Source: Neobacillus jeddahensis (GTDB taxonomy: Bacteria > Bacillota > Bacilli > Bacillales > Cytobacillaceae). From it: a stretch of 64,000 nucleotides of DNA. Each line of letters opens with the position of its first letter. Positions within the stretch are counted from its first letter, which is position 1. The stretch is from the NCBI RefSeq assembly GCF_000612625.1, contig NZ_CCAS010000015.1, positions 21,875-85,874 of the forward strand, given 5' to 3'. A program made the translations under genes and the position numbers. The notes below the pieces were generated by a model, which made no database searches, was not told the DNA's origin, and saw nothing but the letters and a program-made list of their open reading frames with translations. Positions 17,788 through 27,005 of this stretch are shown here, in pieces.

Positions 17788-19200
17788 ATGTCTAAACAAC
17801 AAATTGGTGTGATTGGATTAGCTGTCATGGGTAAAAATCTGGCTTTAAATATCGAAAGCCGTGGTTATTCTGTTGCGGTCTTTAATCGTTCCTACGATAA
17901 AACAGAGGCCTTTTTAAAGAATGAAGCGGAGGGAAAAAATTTCGTTGGAGCCCATACTGTTGAAGAATTTGTCAATTCTTTAGAGAAACCGCGAAAAATT
18001 TTATTAATGGTTAAAGCAGGTTCTGCCACTGATGCTACGATTGAATCGTTAAAACCATTCTTAGAAGAAGGCGATATTCTTATCGACGGTGGCAATACAT
18101 TCTTCCAAGATACGATTCGCAGAAATAAAGAACTCGAAACAGCGGGTTATCATTTTATTGGTACTGGGGTATCCGGTGGGGAAGAAGGGGCTTTAAAAGG
18201 ACCTGCGATTATGCCTGGTGGTAAAAAGGAAGCCTATGACCTTGTCAAGCCGATTCTAGAAGCCATTTCTGCTAAAGTTGAGGGAGATCCATGCTGTACT
18301 TATATTGGTCCAAACGGTGCGGGTCATTATGTGAAAATGGTACATAACGGGATTGAATATGGAGATATGCAATTAATTTCTGAAGCCTATTTTATTTTGA
18401 AAAATGTGCTTGGATTAAATGCTGATGAATTACATAACGTCTTTGCAGACTGGAATAAAGGGGAACTGGATAGCTATTTAATCGAAATTACTGCTGATAT
18501 TTTTACGAAGATAGATGACGAGACTGGCAAACCAATGGTGGATGTGATTCTAGACACGGCTGGTCAAAAAGGAACTGGTAAGTGGACAAGCCAAAATGCC
18601 TTAGATTTAGGTGTACCGTTACCGATCATTACCGAATCCGTTTTTGCCCGCTTTATTTCTGCCATGAAGGACGAACGGGTAAAAGCAAGTAAGGTCCTAA
18701 CTGGTCCTGAAGTAAAGCCATTTGAAGGCAGCAAGGAAGACCTAATTGAAGCTGTCCGCAAAGCATTATATATGAGTAAAATTTGCTCGTATGCCCAAGG
18801 TTTTGCGCAAATGCGTGCGGCATCTGAGGAATATGATTGGAATCTTCGCTATGGTGATATTGCGATGATCTTCCGAGGCGGTTGTATTATTCGTGCACAA
18901 TTCCTTCAAAAAATTAAGGATGCATACGATCGTGATGCAGAACTAGCTAACTTGTTGTTAGATCCATATTTCAAAGAAATTGTTGAGAACTATCAATCTG
19001 CGTTGCGCCAAGTGCTTTCGATCGCAATCGAGCGTGGCATTCCTGTCCCATCGTTCGCGAGTGCTGTTGCTTACTATGACAGCTATCGTACGGAAACATT
19101 GCCAGCGAATCTATTACAGGCACAACGTGATTATTTTGGTGCCCATACGTATCAACGTATCGATAAGGATGGAGTTTTCCATACAAACTGGATGGAATAA
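17788..19200 (+). CDS. gndA: 6-phosphogluconate dehydrogenase, NADP-dependent (GndA)
   Basis: The third enzyme of the oxidative pentose phosphate pathway, decarboxylating 6-phosphogluconate to ribulose-5-phosphate. The 470-residue protein has the Rossmann motif [15 protein letters not shown], the specificity loop NRSYDKTE that favours NADP, the substrate motif GVSGGEEGA and the catalytic [10 protein letters not shown] region, and ends with FHTNWME. The length matches B. subtilis GndA (469). GAAAGAGGGATA precedes the ATG. It is monocistronic. Confidence 0.95.
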   Translation: MSKQQIGVIGLAVMGKNLALNIESRGYSVAVFNRSYDKTEAFLKNEAEGKNFVGAHTVEEFVNSLEKPRKILLMVKAGSATDATIESLKPFLEEGDILIDGGNTFFQDTIRRNKELETAGYHFIGTGVSGGEEGALKGPAIMPGGKKEAYDLVKPILEAISAKVEGDPCCTYIGPNGAGHYVKMVHNGIEYGDMQLISEAYFILKNVLGLNADELHNVFADWNKGELDSYLIEITADIFTKIDDETGKPMVDVILDTAGQKGTGKWTSQNALDLGVPLPIITESVFARFISAMKDERVKASKVLTGPEVKPFEGSKEDLIEAVRKALYMSKICSYAQGFAQMRAASEEYDWNLRYGDIAMIFRGGCIIRAQFLQKIKDAYDRDAELANLLLDPYFKEIVENYQSALRQVLSIAIERGIPVPSFASAVAYYDSYRTETLPANLLQAQRDYFGAHTYQRIDKDGVFHTNWME

Positions 19201-19262
19201 AAAGAAAAGCTCCAGGCGCCTGGAGCTGGACAATTCTCAAAGTCGAAACAAATAAATTTTGA
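19199..19262 (-). repeat. Collapsed copy of the repeat at 57254-57402
   Basis: On the minus strand this reads AAATTTATTTG...CTTTGAGAATTGTCC, then AGCTCCAGGCGCC, then TGGAGCTTTTCTTT. The same ends, with about 90 bp of interior between two GGCGCC hexamers, occur at 57254-57402. Here only one GGCGCC remains. It follows the gndA stop codon directly. Confidence 0.6.
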
Positions 19263-19270
19263 TACTATAA

Positions 19271-19310
19271 AAAATACGGCAGCCGTAAATGGGCAGCCGT
19301 ATTTTTTTAC
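19271..19310. terminator. Terminator after gndA (and the convergent small gene)
   Basis: AAATACGGC and GCCGTATTTTTTT form the stem, with internal AGCC/GGGC pairing; A- and T-runs flank it on both sides. Confidence 0.85.
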
Positions 19311-19585
19311 GACCATCGGATAGCTTGTATGAGTTGAAAGCGAAATAACTGGATAATAAATTCGTTGTAAAAGTCCTTTTTGACAATTACTTGATACTTA
19401 TTCTGTGGATGAATGTAGTAAAGAAGATCTGTTAATACATCATTGTCATCGAAATATTCACGGACTTTTTGTAGTCTGTTTTTTAACTCTGGCTCAAGCA
19501 ACTTTATTGAGAATTCAATATCATTCTCGTTAGCTGCTTCTTTTAAAGATAGAAGTTTTTTATCATAGACATACTCTAGCTTCAT
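19307..19585 (-). CDS. Hypothetical protein, 92 residues
   Basis: An acidic, soluble protein (MKLEYVYDKKLLSLKEAANE...) with predicted helices and no cysteine, signal peptide or known motif. The ATG at 19585 has TAGGGGGGT 6 nt upstream; a longer frame upstream lacks a site. It begins 11 nt after the stop of the transporter gene on the same strand, so it is probably the second gene of that operon. Not recognised. Confidence 0.7.
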   Translation of the reverse strand: MKLEYVYDKKLLSLKEAANENDIEFSIKLLEPELKNRLQKVREYFDDNDVLTDLLYYIHPQNKYQVIVKKDFYNEFIIQLFRFQLIQAIRWS

Positions 19586-19596
19586 TGTTAACCCCC

Positions 19597-20877
19597 CTAG
19601 ATTAAATAGCGTAAATAAATGTAGATCGTACAAATCACGATGGAAAGAATCATGAGTGGAAAAGAAATGAATAAAAACTTTCCAAATGAGATCGGATATC
19701 CTTCTTTAGCAGCGAGTCCTGCAACAATAACGTTCGCACTAGCTCCAATTAATGTGCCATTTCCCCCTAAACATGCCCCTAATGAAAGGCTCCACCAAAG
19801 TGGTTCTAAATTATTTACACCAAGCTCTCCCATATCCTTGATCATTGGGATCATCGTGGCAACAAAAGGGATGTTATCAATAAAAGCCGATGCAATGGCA
19901 CTAATCCAGAGAATTAAAATTGATGTAGAAGTTACATTTCCTCCCGTTAGATGTACGGAATAATCTGCTAAAAGGGAGATAACTCCTGTTTCTATTAAGC
20001 CTGAAACGAGTACAAATAAGCCGATAAAAAAGAAAATAGTTGTCCACTCAACCTTAGAAAAAGACTTATCTAAATGTTTTTCTCCAGTTAATAGAAGCAA
20101 AAGAAAGGCCCCCGCCAAAGCAACTGTCGCAGATTCAATATGTAGGAGCTGATGAAGGAAAAAGCCTATAATCGTAAACGACAGGGCGAATAACGACTTT
20201 ATTAATAACTTTTTATCCGTTATTTCCTCTTTCTCATCTAAGTCTAGAAGGTTCGCCTTTAATTCTTCGGACGTATGAAGCTGTTTCCGATAAATAAAAG
20301 CAAGGATAGCAATATTAACAAATAAGATAAAAAATGAAATGGCCGTTAAGTTATTGATAAACGCCATAAAGGTTAACTCTTTTACGGCACTTCCCAACAT
20401 GATATTAGGTGGATCGCCAATTAAGGTGGCAGTCCCACCGATATTGGACGCGATAATTTCTGTAATTAAAAATGGGATTGGATTTACTCGTAATTGTCTT
20501 GTGATACTAAAGGTAACCGGAACCATTAAAAGGACGGTTGTAACATTATCTAGAAAGGCGGATCCTAATGCGGTAATGATTCCAAGAACGAGTAATATTT
20601 TGAGAGGATCTCCCTTCACTTTTTTTGCTGCCCAAATGGCGATGAATTTGAATAGTCCTGTTTCAGAAGTGATGGCCACGATAATCATCATTCCTGTGAG
20701 TAAGCCAAGGGTATTAAAATCAATATGATGGAGGGCCGTTTCCTGACCGACTATCCCTAGTAATACCATCATGATCCCACCCGCCATTGCAATAATGGTG
20801 CGGTGAATCTTTTCTGTCACTATAAAGGCGTAAGTAATAAGAAATACGCCTATAGCAACGATTGCTTGCGTTGACAT
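19597..20877 (-). CDS. ArsB/NhaD-family ion transporter
   Basis: A 426-residue membrane protein with about 11-12 helices in two related halves. The paired hairpin motifs GTATLIGDPPNIM and GNGTLIGASANVI, and the paired AFLDNVTTVLL and AFIDNIPFVATM segments, are hallmarks of the ArsB/NhaD branch of the ion-transporter superfamily. Possible substrates are Na+/H+, arsenite or an organic anion; no arsenic genes are near, so arsenite export is not supported. The start is set by the ATG at 20877 downstream of a AGAAGAGG-like site. Confidence 0.87.
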   Translation of the reverse strand: MSTQAIVAIGVFLITYAFIVTEKIHRTIIAMAGGIMMVLLGIVGQETALHHIDFNTLGLLTGMMIIVAITSETGLFKFIAIWAAKKVKGDPLKILLVLGIITALGSAFLDNVTTVLLMVPVTFSITRQLRVNPIPFLITEIIASNIGGTATLIGDPPNIMLGSAVKELTFMAFINNLTAISFFILFVNIAILAFIYRKQLHTSEELKANLLDLDEKEEITDKKLLIKSLFALSFTIIGFFLHQLLHIESATVALAGAFLLLLLTGEKHLDKSFSKVEWTTIFFFIGLFVLVSGLIETGVISLLADYSVHLTGGNVTSTSILILWISAIASAFIDNIPFVATMIPMIKDMGELGVNNLEPLWWSLSLGACLGGNGTLIGASANVIVAGLAAKEGYPISFGKFLFISFPLMILSIVICTIYIYLRYLI

Positions 20878-20924
20878 GTATCGACCTCTTCTCTCGTATG
20901 TATTTTACAAACATTGAAAAATGC

Positions 20925-20951
20925 AAAAAGGAGCCTGTATTGACAGACTCC
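20925..20951 (-). terminator. Terminator of the metallophosphatase gene
   Basis: On the minus strand, GGAGTCTG and CAGGCTCC pair around TCAATA and are followed by TTTTT. Confidence 0.8.
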
Positions 20952-21034
20952 ACCCTTAAATTCAATATATGTATTATAGGCTTTATTTTATTACTCTATA
21001 CTCTGGTTGTAAAGCATGATACTTATTTATCTTC

Positions 21035-22147
21035 TTACAAGCCTAATTTTTTAATAAAATCAACGGTCTCTTCATGTTCTCGCTTCACCAACCTAAAAAG
21101 TCCTTTATCTGTTTTTACAAGGGCCTTTCCATTTTCATCCGCAATCGGTCTAGTCAAGGCCTTCCCCGTTACGATTTCCCACTTTCCAGCATGATTCCAT
21201 AACTGTAAATCAATAATTCCAAGTCGACTGCCAAATGCACCTGCCATGACGACAGGCTTTCCATTGATTTGACCTGTCTTCAAGTTTGTATTTTTAATAT
21301 CCTGAAAGACAGGACCTGGAAATACACTATGAGAATGGCCAGATAAAATCGCATCAATACCAGGAATTATTGTCAAATAATAGGCATCGTTTTCCGAATC
21401 AGGGCGATATGGCTCGCTGCTGATGCCGGTATGGGCTAGGGCAACGATAATATCGGCGCCCTTTGCTTTCATAATCGGAACAAATTCTTTTGCTGTTTCT
21501 ACAATAGGCTTGGCGATGACCTTTCCTTCTAGATTTGCTTTGTCCCACTTCATTATTTGTGTAGGCATAAAGGCTATCACGCCAATATTCAACTGATACT
21601 GTTTGCCATTTTCGTCAACGACATTTCTTTTTAAAATAGTATAGGGTGTAAATAGGGGTTTGTTTGTTTTAACGGAAAATACATTTGCGTTTAAAGCAGG
21701 CATTTTTGCCCCCTTCAACGCAGTCATTAAAAATCCTAAACCGTAATTGAATTCATGATTTCCAATCGCGATGGCATCATAATTCAAATAATTAAACGCC
21801 CGATATACTGGATGTGTTTTTCCCTTATGCATTCCTCTGATTCTAGCTAGATACTCTCCCAGTGGATTTCCCTTTAAATGATCACCATCATCAAACAATA
21901 AGGTATTTTTTGCTTCATTCCGGGCCTCATTGATAAGAGTAGCCGTCTTGACGAGACCAATTCGATTGTCAACTTTTGTTTGATAATAATCATAATTGAC
22001 CAATTCAGCATGTAAATCAGTCGTTTCAAGGATCCGCAACTCCACCATAGTTTGAGGAGTTGAATCCGCTGCAAATGAAAGAGAAGAGCAAGAAAGCCAA
22101 AAAAGGAAGCATCCAATTAACAGGTATGGAATCTTTTTTTTGTCCAC
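21035..22147 (-). CDS. Secreted metallophosphatase, 5'-nucleotidase-like, short form
   Basis: A secreted calcineurin-like phosphoesterase of the UshA/CpdB group. After a signal peptide (about 1-27) it has all the metal motifs in order: ETTDLHAE, FDDGDHLKGNP, IGNHEFNYG, ALAHTG and SGHSHS. It would release phosphate from nucleotides outside the cell. At 370 residues it lacks the C-terminal nucleotide-binding domain usual in this group and stops in the linking helix (REHEETVDFIKK). GGGAGG lies 8 nt before a GTG start. It may be a natural short form or a truncation. Confidence 0.82.
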   Translation of the reverse strand: MDKKKIPYLLIGCFLFWLSCSSLSFAADSTPQTMVELRILETTDLHAELVNYDYYQTKVDNRIGLVKTATLINEARNEAKNTLLFDDGDHLKGNPLGEYLARIRGMHKGKTHPVYRAFNYLNYDAIAIGNHEFNYGLGFLMTALKGAKMPALNANVFSVKTNKPLFTPYTILKRNVVDENGKQYQLNIGVIAFMPTQIMKWDKANLEGKVIAKPIVETAKEFVPIMKAKGADIIVALAHTGISSEPYRPDSENDAYYLTIIPGIDAILSGHSHSVFPGPVFQDIKNTNLKTGQINGKPVVMAGAFGSRLGIIDLQLWNHAGKWEIVTGKALTRPIADENGKALVKTDKGLFRLVKREHEETVDFIKKLGL

Positions 22148-22358
22148 TCAGAAAACCTCCCATTTCATGTTTTGTGTAGTCATAGTATTAGTTTATTTGA
22201 CTAATTTATCCGACCTTAACGAGGTCCTCCTTTCTAGCCAGAGAAGTTCACTTTATGACAATCCGGTGAAGTGTGACATTATTCAAAGCGATAGATATCT
22301 TGTTTGACTTATAATAGAAGCAGAAATGAACTTGGAATACTTTCCTATACGCTTATTT

Positions 22359-22372
22359 GTAAACGTTTTCTT
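22359..22372 (+). promoter_or_regulatory. Possible CcpA (cre) site before the oxidoreductase operon
   Basis: TGTAAACGTTTTCT matches the cre consensus TGNAANCGNWWNCA except for the last base. It lies 24 nt before the first gene start. Catabolite control of the operon is inference. Confidence 0.4.
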
Positions 22373-22395
22373 TTTTGTGGAAGGGTGTGATTTGA

Positions 22396-23109
22396 TTGTT
22401 AAGGACAGATAAGAGAATTACCATTTTAGCTGGTCACTTTGGAAGTGGTAAAACGGAGATTTCCATTAATTTGGCATTAGCAAAAAGACAAAAATATGAA
22501 AAAGTAGCTATAAATGATTTAGATATCATTAATCCTTACTTCCGCTCACGAGATGTAGCCGCGATTCTTCAACAGCAAAACATTGAATTACTTGCCCCAA
22601 GCAATCGTTTGGCAACAGCCGATCTCCCAATTGTCACGGGGGAAATTTATCGGGTTCTCCATGACTTTCGGTATCAATTAATCGTCGATGCCGGTGGGGA
22701 CGAAGACGGGGCAAAAGCATTAGGGCAATATTATCTTGAATGGAAGGATCTTAGCCCAGAATTACTTTTTGTCTTAAATGGGAATCGTCCATTTGTTAGT
22801 TCGCTTGAAGGCGCGGCATTTACGATTAAACAAATAGAGAAATCCTCTCGGCTAAAGGTTACAGGTATTATTAATAATTCTAATATTGGCTCCGAAACCA
22901 CAATAAAGGATGTTGAAAAGGGGTTTGCTCTAAGCAGTAGATTGTCGGAAGAATTGGAGATACCATTTTTATATTCCACTATTTCAGTTGCTTTAAAACA
23001 AGAGGCAGAGGATTTTCAGAAAACACATGATGTTGTTTTTATCAAACGGTTTATGAAATTACCTTGGGAAAAGGAGGAGACTTTCCTTGGAGAAAAAAGT
23101 CGTTTTTAA
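22396..23109 (+). CDS. MinD/ParA-like ATPase of the 2-oxoacid oxidoreductase operon
   Basis: A 237-residue P-loop ATPase. The deviant Walker motif GHFGSGKTEISIN (about 13-25), DLDIINPYFRSRD and the Walker B-like IVDAGGDEDG place it with MinD/Mrp-like proteins. The start is TTG, 8 nt after AAGGGTG. It overlaps the ferredoxin gene by 23 nt, so it belongs to the operon. Proteins of this kind often sit with ferredoxin-dependent oxidoreductases and may help cluster assembly or maturation; that role is inference. Confidence 0.8.
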   Translation: MLRTDKRITILAGHFGSGKTEISINLALAKRQKYEKVAINDLDIINPYFRSRDVAAILQQQNIELLAPSNRLATADLPIVTGEIYRVLHDFRYQLIVDAGGDEDGAKALGQYYLEWKDLSPELLFVLNGNRPFVSSLEGAAFTIKQIEKSSRLKVTGIINNSNIGSETTIKDVEKGFALSSRLSEELEIPFLYSTISVALKQEAEDFQKTHDVVFIKRFMKLPWEKEETFLGEKSRF

Positions 23110-23317
23110 TGAGAAGATTTGTAAATCATGCAGCCTATGTGTCCAGGTCTGTCCAACAAATGTCATTTTTCTAGCCGACTATTTAAATGGAAGTGGGTAC
23201 CGACCAGCAACGGTTGTGAATCAAGAGAATTGCATAAGTTGTGCAAAGTGTGCCCATGTTTGTCCGGATTCGGTCATTTCTGTTTATCGCCCGGTAAAGC
23301 TATTACAAACTGTTTAA
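23087..23317 (+). CDS. 2-oxoacid:ferredoxin oxidoreductase delta subunit (two 4Fe-4S)
   Basis: A 76-residue ferredoxin-like protein with two full cluster motifs, CKSCSLCVQVCP and CISCAKCAHVCP. It passes electrons from the catalytic subunits. The start is TTG (MEKKVVF) after AAGGAGGAG, inside the end of the ATPase gene. The alpha subunit gene follows after 19 nt. Confidence 0.9.
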   Translation: MEKKVVFNEKICKSCSLCVQVCPTNVIFLADYLNGSGYRPATVVNQENCISCAKCAHVCPDSVISVYRPVKLLQTV

Positions 23318-23336
23318 TTTGAAAGGAGTATTACAC

Positions 23337-24401
23337 ATGGGGAAAGTGTTAATGAAAGGAAATGAAGTGATTGCTGAAGCAGCTGTTCATGCTGGATGCA
23401 AGTACTTTTTTGGCTACCCAATTACTCCACAAAGTGAACTGGTAGCCTATATGGCAAGGAGATTACCTGAGGTAGGAGGGTTGTTCTTACAAGCAGAAAG
23501 TGAAATTGCCGCCATAAATATGGTCTGCGGTGCGGCAAGTACGGGAGTCAGAGTAATGACCTCTTCATCAAGCCCGGGATTCAGCTTAAAGCAGGAAGGG
23601 ATTTCGTATTTAGTCGGATCTGAGCTTCCAGCCGTTATTTGTAATATCGTCCGCGGTGGTCCTGGGTTAGGGAATATACAACCGGCACAGTCTGATTACT
23701 TTCAAGTAACAAAGGGCGGAGGACATGGAGATTATAATATTCCCGTTTTAGCACCTGCGAGTTTACAGGAAATTGTTGAGTTAATTCAGGATGCCTTTGA
23801 TATCGCTGATCGCTATCGTACGCCTGTTATTATTATGGGCGATGGAATGCTTGGGCAAATGATGGAGCCAGTTGAGTTTGGCGAATATTCTGAGCCAATT
23901 GGGCAAACAAAGGATTGGGCGACAACTGGAACGCGCGGCGATGGCGCTCCTAAAATAATTTCTTCACTTGAGCTTGATGCCGAAAGTCTAGAAAAGCGAA
24001 ATGAGCAGCTCCAGGAGAAATTTGCTCTCATTAAGGAACAGGAAGTTCGCTATGAAACATACGAAATTGCTGATGCTGAATATATTTTGGTTGCTTTCGG
24101 AACAGTCGCAAGAATTACCATGAATGCCATCCAAAAAGCAAGAAAGCATGGGGTAAAGGTTGGCTTAATTAGGCCTATTTCTCTCTGGCCTTTCCCAGAT
24201 AAACCATTTATCGAAACGAGGAACAAGGTAAACGGTTATCTTGCTGTTGAAATGAGTGCTGGACAAATGATTGAGGACGTTAGATTGGCTGTAAATGGAT
24301 GTGCACCGGTAGGCTTTTTTGGACGAACTGGAGGGGTTGTCCCAAGCCAAGAAGAAATCTACGAAAAAATTATGTCGTTTGCCGGGGGGCTACCTGTATG
24401 A
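23337..24401 (+). CDS. 2-oxoacid:ferredoxin oxidoreductase alpha subunit (VorB-like)
   Basis: A 354-residue alpha subunit of a four-subunit oxidoreductase that turns a 2-oxoacid plus CoA into acyl-CoA, CO2 and reduced ferredoxin. KYFFGYPITPQSE and the FSLKQEGISYL region match the pyrimidine-binding half of the thiamine-diphosphate site. The overall form resembles VorB/KorA. Branched-chain 2-oxoacids or 2-oxoglutarate are possible substrates; sequence reading alone does not decide. The ATG at 23337 follows AAAGGAG. Its stop overlaps the beta start by 4 nt. Confidence 0.9.
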   Translation: MGKVLMKGNEVIAEAAVHAGCKYFFGYPITPQSELVAYMARRLPEVGGLFLQAESEIAAINMVCGAASTGVRVMTSSSSPGFSLKQEGISYLVGSELPAVICNIVRGGPGLGNIQPAQSDYFQVTKGGGHGDYNIPVLAPASLQEIVELIQDAFDIADRYRTPVIIMGDGMLGQMMEPVEFGEYSEPIGQTKDWATTGTRGDGAPKIISSLELDAESLEKRNEQLQEKFALIKEQEVRYETYEIADAEYILVAFGTVARITMNAIQKARKHGVKVGLIRPISLWPFPDKPFIETRNKVNGYLAVEMSAGQMIEDVRLAVNGCAPVGFFGRTGGVVPSQEEIYEKIMSFAGGLPV

Positions 24402-25150
24402 CAATGAAGACAGTCTTTAAAAAAACAAGCGGCTTGACAGAGAAGCCTACCCATTATTGTCCTGGCTGCACGCACGGTGTTATTCACAGGCTTGTCGGTG
24501 AAGTGTTAGAAGAAATGGATATTTTAGAAGATACCATTGGAGTCGCATCGGTAGGATGTTCAGTACTATCGTATGAATATTTTAATTGTGATATGACCCA
24601 GGCTGCCCATGGTCGGGCGCCTGCTGTGGCAACTGGGGTGAAACGTGTCTTACCTGATAGATTTGTTTTCACCTATCAAGGTGATGGTGATTTGGCATCA
24701 ATTGGGATAAGCGAGGTGATTCATGCTGCAGCAAGAGGTGAGAATATTACGGTTATTTTCGTTAATAACGCTATTTATGGCATGACGGGGGGACAAATGG
24801 CCCCAACGACGTTGGTTGGTCAAAAAACAGCTACTACCCCTTTTGGTCGTGATATTCATATTCAAGGCTCGCCCATTAAAGTGTGTGAAATGATGGCTAC
24901 TTTGGATGGTGCCGCCTATATAGAGCGAGTTTCAACCCATGATGTTCCACATATCCAAAAGGCGAAGAAAGCGATTAGGAGAGCATTTGAAACACAAAAA
25001 GAGGGAAAAGGTTTCTCAATGGTAGAAGTCCTGTCAACGTGTCCAACCAACTGGGGACTTGATCCGAGCGAATCCCTTGAATGGGTGAAGGAAAATATGA
25101 TACCAATCTATCCGCTTGGGGTCTATAAAAACAAAGTGGGAGGGAAGTAG
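24398..25150 (+). CDS. 2-oxoacid:ferredoxin oxidoreductase beta subunit (TPP-binding)
   Basis: A 250-residue thiamine-diphosphate-binding subunit. GDGDLASIGISE with NNAIYGMTGGQMAPTT form the Mg/diphosphate motif (GDG...NN), and HYCPGCTHG is the family's N-terminal Cys pair. The start ATG at 24398 lies in the stop of the alpha gene, preceded by GGGGGGC, so the two are coupled. Longer upstream frames lie inside the alpha gene and are not supported. Confidence 0.92.
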   Translation: MTMKTVFKKTSGLTEKPTHYCPGCTHGVIHRLVGEVLEEMDILEDTIGVASVGCSVLSYEYFNCDMTQAAHGRAPAVATGVKRVLPDRFVFTYQGDGDLASIGISEVIHAAARGENITVIFVNNAIYGMTGGQMAPTTLVGQKTATTPFGRDIHIQGSPIKVCEMMATLDGAAYIERVSTHDVPHIQKAKKAIRRAFETQKEGKGFSMVEVLSTCPTNWGLDPSESLEWVKENMIPIYPLGVYKNKVGGK

Positions 25151-25152
25151 CC

Positions 25153-25701
25153 ATGCTTGAGGAAATTATTATTGCCGGCTTCGGGGGTCAGGGAGTGATG
25201 TCGATGGGGCAACTTATTGCCTATGCGGGGATGCTCGAAGGAAAAAGCGTTTCATGGCTTCCCTCTTACGGACCGGAACAACGGGGGGGAACAGCCAATT
25301 GTGCAATTGTGGTAAGCGATGAACTGGTTGGGTCACCACTTGTGACAAGACCAACAACAGCTATTGTCTTAAATAATCCATCCTTCGATAAATTTGAGCC
25401 TCGTGTTCGTCCGGGAGGGCTGCTATTATTGAACTCTTCACTAGTGGTAAGAGCTTCAGGCCGTAAGGACATTAAGGTAATTGAAATAAATGCTACGGAT
25501 TTAGCGAATGACCTCGGGAATTCTCGGGTGACCAATATGATCCTATTAGGGGCATTTTTAGAGTACCGAAAAATTGTTTCGATTGAATCGATTGTGGAGT
25601 CATTAAAAAAGGTTCTTTCACCAGATAAACATCATTTAATTGACGTCAACAAGCAAGCCCTGAAAAAAGGAGCTTCCCTTGTTAATATAGCTAGAATCTA
25701 A
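25153..25701 (+). CDS. 2-oxoacid:ferredoxin oxidoreductase gamma subunit
   Basis: A 182-residue gamma subunit with the family's opening IAGFGGQGVMSMGQLIAYAG and the SYGPEQRGGTANC loop that contacts CoA. GGGAGGG precedes the ATG two bases after the beta stop. It completes a delta-alpha-beta-gamma set. A weak terminator follows. Confidence 0.92.
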   Translation: MLEEIIIAGFGGQGVMSMGQLIAYAGMLEGKSVSWLPSYGPEQRGGTANCAIVVSDELVGSPLVTRPTTAIVLNNPSFDKFEPRVRPGGLLLLNSSLVVRASGRKDIKVIEINATDLANDLGNSRVTNMILLGAFLEYRKIVSIESIVESLKKVLSPDKHHLIDVNKQALKKGASLVNIARI

Positions 25702-25706
25702 AAGAA

Positions 25707-25733
25707 AGTCAGCCGTTCAAGGCTGGCTGTTTG
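25707..25733 (+). terminator. Weak terminator of the oxidoreductase operon
   Basis: AGTCAGCC (25707-25714) pairs with GGCTGGCT (25721-25728) with one wobble; only GTTTG follows. Confidence 0.55.
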
Positions 25734-25917
25734 CTACTTGTTAGTATTTCGTTTCATCCATTTTCCCATATTGTAAGGTTCCATTCATTGCAACAAACTC
25801 ATATAAGTATGATAAAACGTTCAGATGTTATTTTACAATTGTAAAGATATTATGAGTTGCTTCTCTTTTTTTGATACAATCAAGAGAAGAAAAAATATAA
25901 CAATATGGGTGATACAT

Positions 25918-26862
25918 GTGGATCAAGAAAAATTGACTAAGGTTATTGAGGCAGCAAAATTATATTATTTATTGGATTATAACCAAAACGAGATTGCCAA
26001 GGTTTTGGGGGTTTCTCGGCCCACTGTATCTCGGTTATTACAGCAAGCAAAAAGTGATGGTATTGTTCAGATTAAAATTATGGATCCGACAGAGGATATT
26101 GAAAATATAGCCGTACAACTAGAAAAAAAGTTCGGTTTAAAAAAAGCAGTGATTGCCTCCATTCCCCAATATGAAAACCATATCATCAAGAATTATCTTG
26201 GAGAAAAAGCTGCAAACTATCTAGATGAGATCGTTAAGGATGATGATATAATCGGAGTGACATGGGGAACGACACTTTATCATATTGCTATTGAGTTAAA
26301 ACAAAAGTTTGTTAAAAATGTGAAGGTGGTTCAATTAAAAGGCGGTGTAAGTCATGCGGAAACAAATACTTATGCTTCTGAAATTTTATACCTATTTGGC
26401 AAGACCTATAATACAACACCGCTTCATTTGCCTTTACCTGCAATCGTGGACCATGTGGTCGTAAAACAGGCCATGGAAGCAGACCGTCATATTCGAAAAA
26501 TTTTAGAACTTGGAAAGCAGGCAAATATTGCATTATTCACAATAGGTTCTATTAAAACAGACTCTCTTTTATTTCAGTTAGGTTATTTTACCGAAAGTGA
26601 CTTGGAATCCCTAAATGGAAAAGCAGTCGGTGATATCAGCTCACGTTTTTTTGATAAAAATGGCGAAATATGCAACGAAAGTTTGAATCAACGCACACTT
26701 GGGATCAATTTGGATGAATTGAGAAAGAAGGAGTACTCAATTGTAGTAGCAGGAGGACCAAATAAAATTGAGGGACTATACGGAGCGCTAAAAGGAAAAT
26801 ATGCCAACGTCCTCATCACCGATCAATTTACCGCGAAGTTTTTACTGGATAAACAGGAATAA
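25918..26862 (+). CDS. deoR: Deoxyribonucleoside regulator DeoR (SorC family)
   Basis: A 314-residue regulator: an N-terminal helix-turn-helix (NEIAKVLGVSRPTVSRLLQ) and a sugar-binding domain with GVTWGTTLYHIA, VVQLKGGVSHAETNTY and ALKGKYANVLITD, closely resembling B. subtilis DeoR (313 residues). It represses deo genes until deoxyribose-5-phosphate binds. The GTG at 25918 (MDQEKLTK) aligns with the B. subtilis start; the earlier frame is not supported. deoC follows 144 nt downstream with an operator-like site between. Confidence 0.92.
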   Translation: MDQEKLTKVIEAAKLYYLLDYNQNEIAKVLGVSRPTVSRLLQQAKSDGIVQIKIMDPTEDIENIAVQLEKKFGLKKAVIASIPQYENHIIKNYLGEKAANYLDEIVKDDDIIGVTWGTTLYHIAIELKQKFVKNVKVVQLKGGVSHAETNTYASEILYLFGKTYNTTPLHLPLPAIVDHVVVKQAMEADRHIRKILELGKQANIALFTIGSIKTDSLLFQLGYFTESDLESLNGKAVGDISSRFFDKNGEICNESLNQRTLGINLDELRKKEYSIVVAGGPNKIEGLYGALKGKYANVLITDQFTAKFLLDKQE

Positions 26863-26898
26863 AGAAACTGCGTTCAAGCTGTTTTAGAAACATTTTTT

Positions 26899-26932
26899 AC
26901 ATTTGTTCATCACGATATTTACAAATGTTCAT
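26899..26932. promoter_or_regulatory. Probable DeoR operator before deoC
   Basis: ACATTTGT (26899-26906) and ACAAATGT (26921-26928) form an inverted repeat, and TTTGTTCAT and AATGTTCAT within it form a 22-nt-spaced direct repeat. The palindrome plus repeated half-site recalls the DeoR operator of B. subtilis. It lies about 75 nt before the deoC start. Confidence 0.55.
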
Positions 26933-27005
26933 TTAGTTGTTATAGTTAGGTTGTAAATGAAGAGATATTTATATCGAGAATTTAAAAACTAGGGAGGATT
27001 TCCAA

